From positions 32,979 through 96,978 of IMG/VR virus record IMGVR_UViG_3300042305_000730: 64,000 nucleotides of DNA. One strand, written 5' to 3'. The stretch comes from a virus. The position numbers and the translations under genes were made by a program. Below the pieces are notes generated by a model. That model was given only the letters and a program-made list of their open reading frames with translations, was not told the origin of the DNA and ran no database searches. Of the stretch, positions 22,181 through 28,869 are shown piece after piece (positions within the stretch are counted from its first letter, which is position 1; every line of letters begins with the position of its first letter).

Positions 22181-22591
22181 TTAGGCTCTCAGCAACCTCT
22201 GTAGCATAATTTTTAGATCTCCCAAGTCCTTACTGCTCTTGGGAATTACGCTGATGTCAATATTTTTATTTATATTGTTGTGTGCATCAACACATTCGGA
22301 GCAATTACAACCTTGTCTGTATCGTGTAACAGTTCCATGTGCTGCAAAGTTTGTAACCTTATTTACCTTCTGTAACGGCGTTCTTTCTTGTGGTGTTAAA
22401 CCACCCCACATACCGTAAGTTTCATTTATTCCTATTTCTTTGCATTCTTTCCAAACTGGACAGACATTACAGACATTTTTAGCAATCGCGTAATACAGTT
22501 CAGGGTTGGGAGCATCAAATGGAGGAAACCATATATCTCCCGCACGATTTTTACATGCGGATTCGGACATCCAATCGGGAGGGGTTTTCAT
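22181..22591 (-). CDS. whiB: WhiB-like regulator fused to a CxC zinc-knuckle domain
   Basis: 136 residues. The N-terminal domain has WhiB cysteines (SACKNRAGD, VCNVCPVWKEC) and the YGMWGG turn with ERTPLQK behind it. A C-terminal extension, HGTVTRYRQGCNCSECVDAH, is a second Cys motif (H-G-T-x-x-R-Y-x-x-G-C-x-C-x2-C) frequent in actinophage proteins. The fusion distinguishes it from the compact WhiB at 20737. It is likely a DNA-associated regulator of host transcription. Confidence 0.85.
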   Translation of the reverse strand: MKTPPDWMSESACKNRAGDIWFPPFDAPNPELYYAIAKNVCNVCPVWKECKEIGINETYGMWGGLTPQERTPLQKVNKVTNFAAHGTVTRYRQGCNCSECVDAHNNINKNIDISVIPKSSKDLGDLKIMLQRLLRA

Positions 22592-23022
22592 GCAATATCT
22601 TCATCAGACTCTACCCATGTAGTGAGGTCATCAAGCATGTAAAAAACTGGTATTCCTATACGCTCTGCTTCTTCTACTTCATCTATTGTCCCCGTAGAAC
22701 TTTCGGAATCGTAAACCAAAACAGCATCACAACGTTTCAATACTTGGAAGCAATACTCATTCCAATGCTCTGCACTGTGTTGGTGACGTTGTTGCCAGTA
22801 GTAAGTTAGGCTCGGAATAACAGGAAGACATACGCCCGTGGTGTACAACTCTTCCGCCATGTCAATTGCTGCGTTGCAATTTTCCTCAAAGTCCTCATAC
22901 ACATATGGGCCAGCAATGTACACGTGCGGTAATACCACGTGGGCAAGTGATCTTAGAAACTCTTTGTTCACACCTTCTGCCACTATGTCTTCGGAGTAGT
23001 TTCTCAAATGGAAGCCTTTCAC
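22588..23022 (-). CDS. Nucleoside 2-deoxyribosyltransferase-like protein (DUF4406-like)
   Basis: 144 residues, GTG start with AGGA 6 nt upstream. HVYIAGPYVYEDFEENCNAA, a later HSAEHWNEYCFQVLKRCDAV and ESSTGTIDEVEEAERIGIPV fit the nucleoside 2-deoxyribosyltransferase fold: Y-I-A-G-P, a W-x-x-[YF]-C element, and a catalytic Ser/Glu segment S-x-G-x-x-x-E. It could act in nucleotide salvage during infection. Overlaps the WhiB fusion by 4 nt. Confidence 0.7.
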   Translation of the reverse strand: MKGFHLRNYSEDIVAEGVNKEFLRSLAHVVLPHVYIAGPYVYEDFEENCNAAIDMAEELYTTGVCLPVIPSLTYYWQQRHQHSAEHWNEYCFQVLKRCDAVLVYDSESSTGTIDEVEEAERIGIPVFYMLDDLTTWVESDEDIA

Positions 23023-23023
23023 T

Positions 23024-23098
23024 CTAATTCCTATTCATATTAGAGCGAGCGACCAAATAAAAGCAAGCAAGTAAGATAACTATGAATCCCTTTGGCAT
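23024..23098 (-). CDS. 24-residue membrane peptide
   Basis: ATG 23098 in a TAATG junction with the preceding membrane protein; stop at 23024. The product is MPKGFIVILLACFYLVARSN then MNRN, one hydrophobic helix flanked by basic residues. It probably associates with the membrane protein encoded just upstream. Function unknown. Confidence 0.45.
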   Translation of the reverse strand: MPKGFIVILLACFYLVARSNMNRN

Positions 23099-23319
23099 TA
23101 GTTTTCTCTCTTCCAGCGCATACCATTGCGGAAATACACAGTGGCGTAGCAGACAGCCATAAAGATAAACCCATATTGTTTGGTTTGTAGGGCAAACAAT
23201 ACCCAAAGTATTTCATTGGCTGTAAGGAAGAAAAAAGCAGTGGCTTGTTTCTTGCCCACGTACCACATACCAGTAACACCAAATATAGCCAATAGCCATG
23301 ACCACGCCTGATTGCTCAT
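23098..23319 (-). CDS. Small membrane protein (73 aa)
   Basis: Two to three hydrophobic helices: WSWLLAIFGVTGMWYVGKKQ, ATAFFFLTANEILWVLFALQ and YGFIFMAVCYATVYFRNGMR. The G-V-T-G-M-W...W-x-L-x-x-x-x-x-Q-Y-G-F pattern is often seen in small actinophage membrane proteins that resemble PnuC-type transporters. SD AGGAG precedes the ATG. It may be a transporter fragment or a lysis accessory. Confidence 0.6.
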   Translation of the reverse strand: MSNQAWSWLLAIFGVTGMWYVGKKQATAFFFLTANEILWVLFALQTKQYGFIFMAVCYATVYFRNGMRWKREN

Positions 23320-23363
23320 ATTGTACTCCTGTTGTTGAACGACTTAGTCCAACACTACTACAA

Positions 23364-23606
23364 CTATTTAGTTGTGGTATTCCAGTTGTACACGGCTTGG
23401 TGAAGAACGCCCAAAACATCGTCAGGGTTCTCGTCTTCGTTCTCTAAGGCTTGGCAGTAACTATTAGCCGCTTTGATGATGTTTTCAGCACTGGCGAGTT
23501 TCTTGGCAAAAGAATCAACCAATTGACGCAATGCCTGCTTGTCATCGTATGCACGAGCAAGAGATACCTGTAAGTCTTGGATTACTGCAAACTCAAATGA
23601 TTCCAT
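23364..23606 (-). CDS. Helical hypothetical protein (80 aa)
   Basis: MESFEFAVIQDLQVSLARAY continues as a long helix (DDKQALRQLVDSFAKKLASA) and an acidic second part (LENEDENPDDVLGVL). Probable helical hairpin or coiled coil. SD GAGG at 7 nt. No family recognised. Confidence 0.5.
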   Translation of the reverse strand: MESFEFAVIQDLQVSLARAYDDKQALRQLVDSFAKKLASAENIIKAANSYCQALENEDENPDDVLGVLHQAVYNWNTTTK

Positions 23607-23658
23607 AAAACCTCACTTCATAGGTTATATACCAGCGTACAGCCTATGAATGGGCTTG

Positions 23659-25095
23659 TCAAGTGTCTTCAGACAAATCTAGGACATCTTGGTACATGGT
23701 GTTGGCTTGCTGGGGATTTAAGCCACCACTAGCCAGTTGCCTAGACACATCACCAGCATTTTGCCCAAACAAGCGACTGAGTACGCCACTGCTACCTCTG
23801 GCTTCTACTTCCAAGCGAACCATGTCCCTAGTGTCACTTATGTCCTTGAACTTTTCAACAAGGTTAAACAGACGCTCCACTTCTCCTGAAAGTGCTGGGT
23901 CAAGACCCTGTCCTTCTAGTTCTTCAGCGAAGCGAGCGAAGAGTACACGACTTACTTGCATCTCCAATAATGCCCTCAATGCTGCCTGTAACTGATCCTT
24001 AGTTTTGATCTCTACAGGTAACTTAAATCCACACTCAGAATCTTGTCGGAATGCAGGACAACGTGCGCTGAGATAGCAACTATTGCATTGGCGCAAAAGT
24101 CCACTTTTATACGAGATTACAGGAACCTTTTCAACACCTAAACTTTCAATATCTTCTTCACCAGCAAGGGTTTTAGCCAATTGTGGGGTGAATTGTTCAA
24201 TACCTATGACAGGTAGCAATACTTTGTCATCTTCGTGCCGCATCTCAGCACCCCGGATAGCAATAGTTGACCCCCTCGGTGCCACATTTGGAACAGAAGC
24301 AGGATTGCTCGGATAGTTGATATCCGTGACACTTTCCGATAGACCAATTTCTTGCTCATCGTCCATTTCTTGAGGCTCATAGACCCCAAAAACAACCTTC
24401 TCCCACGCTTGCCAAGAAACAATTGCAAGCCTCGCAACCTCAGAGTTGTCATCCTGAATGATTGCATCGTAATCAATCCCTAACTTAAGGATGTCTGCTC
24501 GGTGCTTCTTTCGGGACGAATCCTTTTGTTGGGCGGGGTATCGGCGTAAGCCATGACCGTCCCAAATCTGAGTTTCCCCATACCTAACTGCTGATGTCCA
24601 TGAGCCAACAATTACCGAATCCCACGGCAACGCTGCAATAACATCGGGCTTAGAAGATAAGCCTATTAACTTGGCATCCCAACGCTGAATCAAGTTCCTA
24701 ATGCGAGAAATGGTCTTACCATTTACTGCCTTGTCACTAATTGCTGCCCTTCCATGCTTTTGGCAAAGCCAAGCAAGGCGTTCCATATCATTAGGGTCAT
24801 TCCATACAGGGATGTACCGCTCTCCCAGCCAAGTACCGTCATAATCGGGTCTCCCAATGACCATTGCAATGTTTTCGTAGTGCTGGCGCACGAAATCGTC
24901 GTATCTACTGACATCCTCATCATTTTCAGATGTGTACAGAATGATCTCTCCCGATGGGAACATTACAGACAAATCCAATTCCTTTTTCTTAGGAATGGGC
25001 AGGTGAGTAAGGTTTACAGCGTACTTCGTAACTCCCGATGCCTGTAATAACGACCTGTGGGATGCCTTTTCAGCATTGGCAAAATATACCTTCAC
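23659..25095 (-). CDS. Two-domain phage protein: TIM-barrel/TGT-like N-terminus and four-cysteine C-terminal domain
   Basis: 478 residues. N-terminal MKVYFANAEKASHRSLLQAS, then WDAKLIGLSSKPDVIAALPW and DSVIVGSWTSAVRYGETQIW, resemble a barrel related to tRNA-guanine transglycosylases (pattern G-x-x-S...P-x-x-S-V-x-x-x-S-W). The catalytic Asp residues of that family are not obvious. From about 345 a C-x2-C-x4-C-P-x7-C cluster (QCNSCYLSARCPAFRQDSEC) could bind zinc or Fe-S, followed by a helical region containing QVSRVLFARFAEELEGQGLD. Function not established; related proteins seem common in actinophages. Confidence 0.5.
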   Translation of the reverse strand: MKVYFANAEKASHRSLLQASGVTKYAVNLTHLPIPKKKELDLSVMFPSGEIILYTSENDEDVSRYDDFVRQHYENIAMVIGRPDYDGTWLGERYIPVWNDPNDMERLAWLCQKHGRAAISDKAVNGKTISRIRNLIQRWDAKLIGLSSKPDVIAALPWDSVIVGSWTSAVRYGETQIWDGHGLRRYPAQQKDSSRKKHRADILKLGIDYDAIIQDDNSEVARLAIVSWQAWEKVVFGVYEPQEMDDEQEIGLSESVTDINYPSNPASVPNVAPRGSTIAIRGAEMRHEDDKVLLPVIGIEQFTPQLAKTLAGEEDIESLGVEKVPVISYKSGLLRQCNSCYLSARCPAFRQDSECGFKLPVEIKTKDQLQAALRALLEMQVSRVLFARFAEELEGQGLDPALSGEVERLFNLVEKFKDISDTRDMVRLEVEARGSSGVLSRLFGQNAGDVSRQLASGGLNPQQANTMYQDVLDLSEDT

Positions 25096-25577
25096 TCATT
25101 GTCTCCCACATTTTTATATAGAGATTGAACATCTAATTCATGTGCAAGGTCTGTCCAAATCTGACGTTCTTTGGGCTTATTGTCTCGCCATTCTGGGCGA
25201 ACAAAGTTGGGAAGACACACCAACAGGCTAGGGATACCATCTTGCATAACTAACGTAACCGCTTCAGGGCTCGTATCTACATACCAGTCAATCTTGCCAT
25301 ATACCGCATTTAAGTCACGAACACGGTCACGAAAGGATGTTGAACCTGTTCCCTTGACTGTGTCTGTGAGGGCAAACTTATAACCTTCCCTCTTTGCCCA
25401 TGAGTTTAGCATGGTGGGGTCAGTATCACCACTACCTAAGATAATCATACGTCCGTGGTACCTTGCGTACAAGGCTTCGTAAAGTTTCTGACCGTCTGGA
25501 ATAGGTTGGCGAGCACCTGGAACCATTGCTTTATCTGTTGCTGCATAAGCAAGCACATCAAAAGTGACAATAAGCAT
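25092..25577 (-). CDS. Alpha/beta phage protein (161 aa), possible nuclease or HAD-like fold
   Basis: The ATG at 25577 overlaps the upstream stop (TAATG). Sequence landmarks are MLIVTFDVLAYAATDKAMVP, RMIILGSGDTDPTMLNSWAK, and WYVDTSPEAVTLVMQDGIPS then CLPNFVRPEWRD. The order of a strand ending in D, a G-S-G-D turn and a strand ending in D-T-S-P suggests a Rossmann-like metal-binding fold. I cannot assign the family. Confidence 0.5.
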   Translation of the reverse strand: MLIVTFDVLAYAATDKAMVPGARQPIPDGQKLYEALYARYHGRMIILGSGDTDPTMLNSWAKREGYKFALTDTVKGTGSTSFRDRVRDLNAVYGKIDWYVDTSPEAVTLVMQDGIPSLLVCLPNFVRPEWRDNKPKERQIWTDLAHELDVQSLYKNVGDNE

Positions 25578-26035
25578 TAATCGTACATTCCCATTGCCGT
25601 GCGTTCTTTGTGGGCAACATACCCTGAACCTACTGGGCAATAGTGGCAAAGGTACTGACGGTTGGCTTTTGGTACACCTGCTTTGCGTCCAATAGTTTTA
25701 GAGTCATCTTCCCAATCAATACAACTACCTTTTGGTGCATTGTGGCGATGAAAGCATTTCAAGGCTTCTACTCTAAGATCATCACGAATCTCACGAACTT
25801 CAATTTCGTTCTTCATTAGTTCTTTTTTAATGCCTGTTTCACCGTCAAGGGCATCATAAGTGGCTTGGTCACACCGAAAGATCTGTGACATGTGTGCTTC
25901 AGGGCGTTGATCTTGTGCCTTACCAAGATGCATTTTGATAATCTCTTGCAACTCCATGTCATTATCTGCGTTGCCATCATAATCACGCATTTTGTGCATG
26001 ATTCCACAAGAGTTACATACTAAAAGTCTTGGCAT
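25577..26035 (-). CDS. Zinc-binding hypothetical protein
   Basis: 152 residues. N-terminal LLVCNSCGIMHKMRDYDGNA, CFHRHNAPKGSCIDWEDDSK in the middle and LCHYCPVGSGYVAHKERTAM at the C-terminus give three Cys/His clusters. This layout recurs next to the two downstream genes in actinophages, as far as I recall. No enzymatic function recognised. Confidence 0.55.
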   Translation of the reverse strand: MPRLLVCNSCGIMHKMRDYDGNADNDMELQEIIKMHLGKAQDQRPEAHMSQIFRCDQATYDALDGETGIKKELMKNEIEVREIRDDLRVEALKCFHRHNAPKGSCIDWEDDSKTIGRKAGVPKANRQYLCHYCPVGSGYVAHKERTAMGMYD

Positions 26036-26083
26036 ATTGTGCTACTTTCTATAAACTTGTTAATTTCCGTAGTCTAGCAGTTT

Positions 26084-26272
26084 TTAATCCTGATAATCGT
26101 CTGGGTTCAATCCTAACTTACGCAGAGCATCATCAATTTCTGATTCAGCCTTGCCAAACTCACCTTTTTTCTTAAACCCTTTAGCACTACCTGCTGGGTG
26201 AAACTGTTGTTGTTCCCCGCGTTTTGCTAATTTCTTACGGCGGAACTCCGCCATATCAATAATGTCCCCCAC
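26084..26272 (-). CDS. Small basic protein (62 aa)
   Basis: A GTG at 26272 gives MGDIIDMAEFRRKKLAKRGE; an ATG at 26254 preceded by GGGGGAC is an alternative start. The second half (SEIDDALRKLGLNPDDYQD) is a short helix with an acidic tail. Just upstream is a TTGTAATGTG word resembling the -35 of other promoters. Function unknown. Confidence 0.5.
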   Translation of the reverse strand: MGDIIDMAEFRRKKLAKRGEQQQFHPAGSAKGFKKKGEFGKAESEIDDALRKLGLNPDDYQD

Positions 26273-26283
26273 ATTACAACCTT

Positions 26284-26487
26284 TTACAGGCTAATTACTG
26301 GGTCTTTTGCCTCAGCCAGTGGGCTTTTTGGAGTCAAATTGTATTGCGACTGCACCACCATTTGACGCTTTAGCGCAAAGCCTTCTTCTACATCGCCACC
26401 ACGACTTGGGGTAAGCGACTTAAATGATCCATCGGTATAACCCATACGTAGATCAGCATTCTGTGAGCGAGATGTGTTTACAGCCAT
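26284..26487 (-). CDS. Small protein (67 aa), late virion cluster
   Basis: MAVNTSRSQNADLRMGYTDG, then FKSLTPSRGGDVEEGFALKR. Low-complexity, no hydrophobic core obvious. A TAAAAT box lies 5 nt upstream of the ATG and a TAAGGTGG 11 nt upstream could serve as SD instead. It belongs to the run of small proteins at 26.1-33.3 kb that I suspect are virion components. Confidence 0.45.
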   Translation of the reverse strand: MAVNTSRSQNADLRMGYTDGSFKSLTPSRGGDVEEGFALKRQMVVQSQYNLTPKSPLAEAKDPVISL

Positions 26488-26503
26488 GATCTATTTTACC
26501 ACC

Positions 26504-26794
26504 TTAGTTACCCATTGGGGTATGGTATGTATCTCCAGGAAGTTGGCGATACCACATACCGTCAGATTGAATATCCTCATGGACATGCTTACCGTCCCGA
26601 ACCATGTAGTCAGGTAGTGCCAATTGTGCTTTCATATGCATGTCTCGTGCCATTCGTTCAGCATCCATATGTGCGGTTTCACCACGAAATGTTGCATGGT
26701 GTTTACCTTCTCGCATCACGACTGCTTCCATACCATCATCTTTAATGTGATGACCAATACCCAAACCTAAATACTTTGCTTCCCACGTACCCAT
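26504..26794 (-). CDS. Hypothetical histidine-rich protein (96 aa)
   Basis: MGTWEAKYLGLGIGHHIKDD, then KHHATFRGETAHMDAERMAR and HMKAQLALPDYMVRDGKHVH. Met and His are abundant. Start 3 nt after the upstream stop. No family recognised. Confidence 0.5.
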   Translation of the reverse strand: MGTWEAKYLGLGIGHHIKDDGMEAVVMREGKHHATFRGETAHMDAERMARDMHMKAQLALPDYMVRDGKHVHEDIQSDGMWYRQLPGDTYHTPMGN

Positions 26795-26797
26795 TAT

Positions 26798-27634
26798 CTA
26801 CCGCTTTCCTAGTTTAGATGACCCAATTTTAGCAGGCTTGCCCATAGAAGCGCCAGTAACTGAACCAAATGAGATGGCTGGTGCTCCTGGTTGTCCTGGA
26901 CCTGCTGGAGCATGGGGCGAATTAATGCTTGTAGTTTGGCTCGCTTGACGAGCATCTGTTACGTTGGCTTGAATAGTTGGAGCACTTGTGTTGTTGCTGT
27001 AACCACCAACAGAAGGTTGTGCTTTTGGCGCTCTTGGCTGACGAGCCTTGCCACCAGCAACACCTTGTTTAGCAACTCGTGCTTGCTGTTCTGGAGTTCC
27101 CTCTTTAGCAATAGATGATTGCAACCCACGGCGAGCCTTAGCAGTTTGAGCGTTTCGTGCCTTTTGAGCAGGGGACAACTGCTTACGCTGTGGTGTTTGT
27201 GCCATAGCACTGCTGTTGTTGGGGTTATAAGCGTTGAGGTTTTGACCACCAAGACCTTGTTGGTTGGCTGTCATACCAGAATTATCACCAAACCCAGTAA
27301 AGGCACCAATATTGATACTGTTATCTACAGTGTCACCACTTACTGCAGCGCCTTTCTTACCCCTTCTACGCCCACCACCGCCACCGCCAAAACCACCACG
27401 GTCATAGACATTGAGTGGATTTCCTCCTGAATACATGCTGTTCATTAGGTTTGCACTAAAACCACCTTGTGCACCAGCAGCATTATTTGGCATGTTAGAT
27501 GCACCAAAATCTTTGGAGACACCTGCAGCAGGAGCACTAAACTGTGGAACTGGTGCTGCTTGTCCTCGGTTTATCCTACCTGTAGCGTTGTACAAGGGTT
27601 GAGGATTTTGAGCACCAAATCTGTTTGTAGGCAT
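26798..27634 (-). CDS. Low-complexity Gly/Ala/Gln-rich protein with tape-measure-like motifs
   Basis: 278 residues, disordered in appearance, with a Gly/Arg block (GGFGGGGGGRRRGKKG) and basic Lys/Arg/Gln repeats. Two short motifs link it to other genes here: NQQGLGGQNLNAYN (about 125-138), shared with the protein at 28869, and TIQANVTDARQASQTTSIN (about 222-240), shared with the tape measure. This makes a virion or tail role plausible. A TATAAT box lies 5 nt before the ATG and overlaps the previous stop. Confidence 0.55.
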   Translation of the reverse strand: MPTNRFGAQNPQPLYNATGRINRGQAAPVPQFSAPAAGVSKDFGASNMPNNAAGAQGGFSANLMNSMYSGGNPLNVYDRGGFGGGGGGRRRGKKGAAVSGDTVDNSINIGAFTGFGDNSGMTANQQGLGGQNLNAYNPNNSSAMAQTPQRKQLSPAQKARNAQTAKARRGLQSSIAKEGTPEQQARVAKQGVAGGKARQPRAPKAQPSVGGYSNNTSAPTIQANVTDARQASQTTSINSPHAPAGPGQPGAPAISFGSVTGASMGKPAKIGSSKLGKR

Positions 27635-27640
27635 AATCTA

Positions 27641-27961
27641 TTATACCCAAAGACTTTGCATGGAATATCGCCCTGAACCACTGAACTTGTCATCATTCAT
27701 TTGTGCTCGTTGGAACATAACGGGAGCACCAGAAACCCATGAACGGTAGGTCGGGGCATAACGGTCTACAGATAGCACGTCCATTACCTTTAGTTCCTGT
27801 TTAAGGAATCCTCTACGTTCTGGCATAAGTTGTTGAGGAACAATTGGGCGAGTAGCACGAATAGTGTCTAAATCAGAAATAGCGCTTTGCAGCGCAATAT
27901 CAACCAGCATCTCTTCACGAGATTGCCAAGGTCTACGAGTTCTGAAGTTGTCTACAGGCAT
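27641..27961 (-). CDS. Hypothetical protein (106 aa), late virion cluster
   Basis: MPVDNFRTRRPWQSREEMLV then DIALQSAISDLDTIRATRPI, a charged helical start, then VMDVLSVDRYAPTYRSWVSG. No family recognised. One-base TAATG junction with the upstream gene. Confidence 0.5.
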   Translation of the reverse strand: MPVDNFRTRRPWQSREEMLVDIALQSAISDLDTIRATRPIVPQQLMPERRGFLKQELKVMDVLSVDRYAPTYRSWVSGAPVMFQRAQMNDDKFSGSGRYSMQSLWV

Positions 27962-28224
27962 TAATAACCGCTGTCGTCATACTCGTGCCCATCATATGAA
28001 CCAATATCATCGTTAGGCTCATGCATGTTTTCATCTGCTTCCGAATAATTCTCTGCAATACCAGCGGCATCAATTCCACCCCACATTGCCTGTTCTTTGG
28101 CAATGGCTTCTTTGACACGTGGGTCATCACCAAAACCAACACCGATTTCAGCGTACCTACTACCTAATGCATCTTTAGTAACTTTGCGGTTTGAATGATG
28201 TCGTGTATCTTCGCCTTTAGGCAT
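27961..28224 (-). CDS. Paralogue of the KDTRHH small-protein family
   Basis: 87 residues. The N-terminus MPKGEDTRHHSNRKVTKDAL is nearly the same as MPKGKDTRHHPNRGVSRFSF of the next gene. The rest is acidic (YSEADENMHEPNDDIGSYDG). A basic head with an acidic tail suggests a nucleic-acid or scaffold-binding peptide. TAATG junction. Confidence 0.55.
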   Translation of the reverse strand: MPKGEDTRHHSNRKVTKDALGSRYAEIGVGFGDDPRVKEAIAKEQAMWGGIDAAGIAENYSEADENMHEPNDDIGSYDGHEYDDSGY

Positions 28225-28424
28225 TAGTAACTCTTTTCTGTTTCGCTAAATCCTGAATCTGGCTCTAAACCATCATTGCCACGGGCATCTTCCATCGCCT
28301 CATGTGCATCACGGTCATCTTTACCGTAATTAGGACTAGTCATTGCAGCCATGTTTGCAATATCAAACGAAAATCGGCTTACTCCACGATTTGGGTGATG
28401 GCGAGTGTCTTTTCCTTTAGGCAT
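28224..28424 (-). CDS. Paralogue of the KDTRHH small-protein family
   Basis: 66 residues beginning MPKGKDTRHHPNRGVSRFSF and ending in an acidic tail (EDARGNDGLEPDSGFSETEK). One of four adjacent genes with the same N-terminal block. TAATG junction. Confidence 0.55.
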   Translation of the reverse strand: MPKGKDTRHHPNRGVSRFSFDIANMAAMTSPNYGKDDRDAHEAMEDARGNDGLEPDSGFSETEKSY

Positions 28425-28600
28425 TATTCATCATCTCCGTACCATGTAGGTTGTGCCATTGGGTCATATCCCTTACTGCTTGGGAAAATCTTGTCAGCAA
28501 GTTTGTTCAAAGTAGAAGTTTCTGCCTTCTTACGCTTCCTAAAAGCATCTAAATTAACGATGCGAGCATCGTGATTACTAGTGTCCTTACCTTTAGGCAT
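28424..28600 (-). CDS. Paralogue of the KDTRHH small-protein family (58 aa)
   Basis: ATG 28600 to TAA 28424, encoding MPKGKDTSNHDARIVNLDAF, a Lys/Arg-rich segment RKRKKAETSTLNKLADKIFP, and an acidic end. It keeps the M-P-K-G-K-D-T head of its neighbours and is joined to them by TAATG overlaps on both sides. Confidence 0.55.
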   Translation of the reverse strand: MPKGKDTSNHDARIVNLDAFRKRKKAETSTLNKLADKIFPSSKGYDPMAQPTWYGDDE

Positions 28601-28869
28601 TACTTGTCTCCTGACGGAATTTCCTCATTAAGTTTATCAGCATGGGCCTTTGCTTGCCATTCATGATCATATGGAACAATCCCTGCAGGGTTTACATGGG
28701 GCATTCTCCTCAACTTATCCCCCACATTCGGGGTGTACCCAATAAACCATTGCATGCCTGATGAACGAGATTGGGTAAAATCGTTTTGTTGAGAGTTACT
28801 CCCACGATAATGGTGATAACGACCTACCTGACGTTTTGCGTTATGGCGTTCGTCCTTACCACCCGACAT
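28600..28869 (-). CDS. Paralogue of the KDTRHH small-protein family
   Basis: 89 residues. MSGGKDERHNAKRQVGRYHH is a divergent copy of the shared head (G-K-D-x-R-H-x-x-[NK]-R-x-V). The rest (SSGMQWFIGYTPNVGDKLRR) is not shared. TAATG junction with the 684-residue protein. Confidence 0.5.
   Translation of the reverse strand: MSGGKDERHNAKRQVGRYHHYRGSNSQQNDFTQSRSSGMQWFIGYTPNVGDKLRRMPHVNPAGIVPYDHEWQAKAHADKLNEEIPSGDK

Noticed and set aside
23024-23419. Several overlapping hydrophobic ORFs on the minus strand
   Set aside because: Only 23098-23319 has a proper SD and fits the gene spacing; the others are out-of-frame readings, apart from the terminal 24-codon peptide, which I kept.
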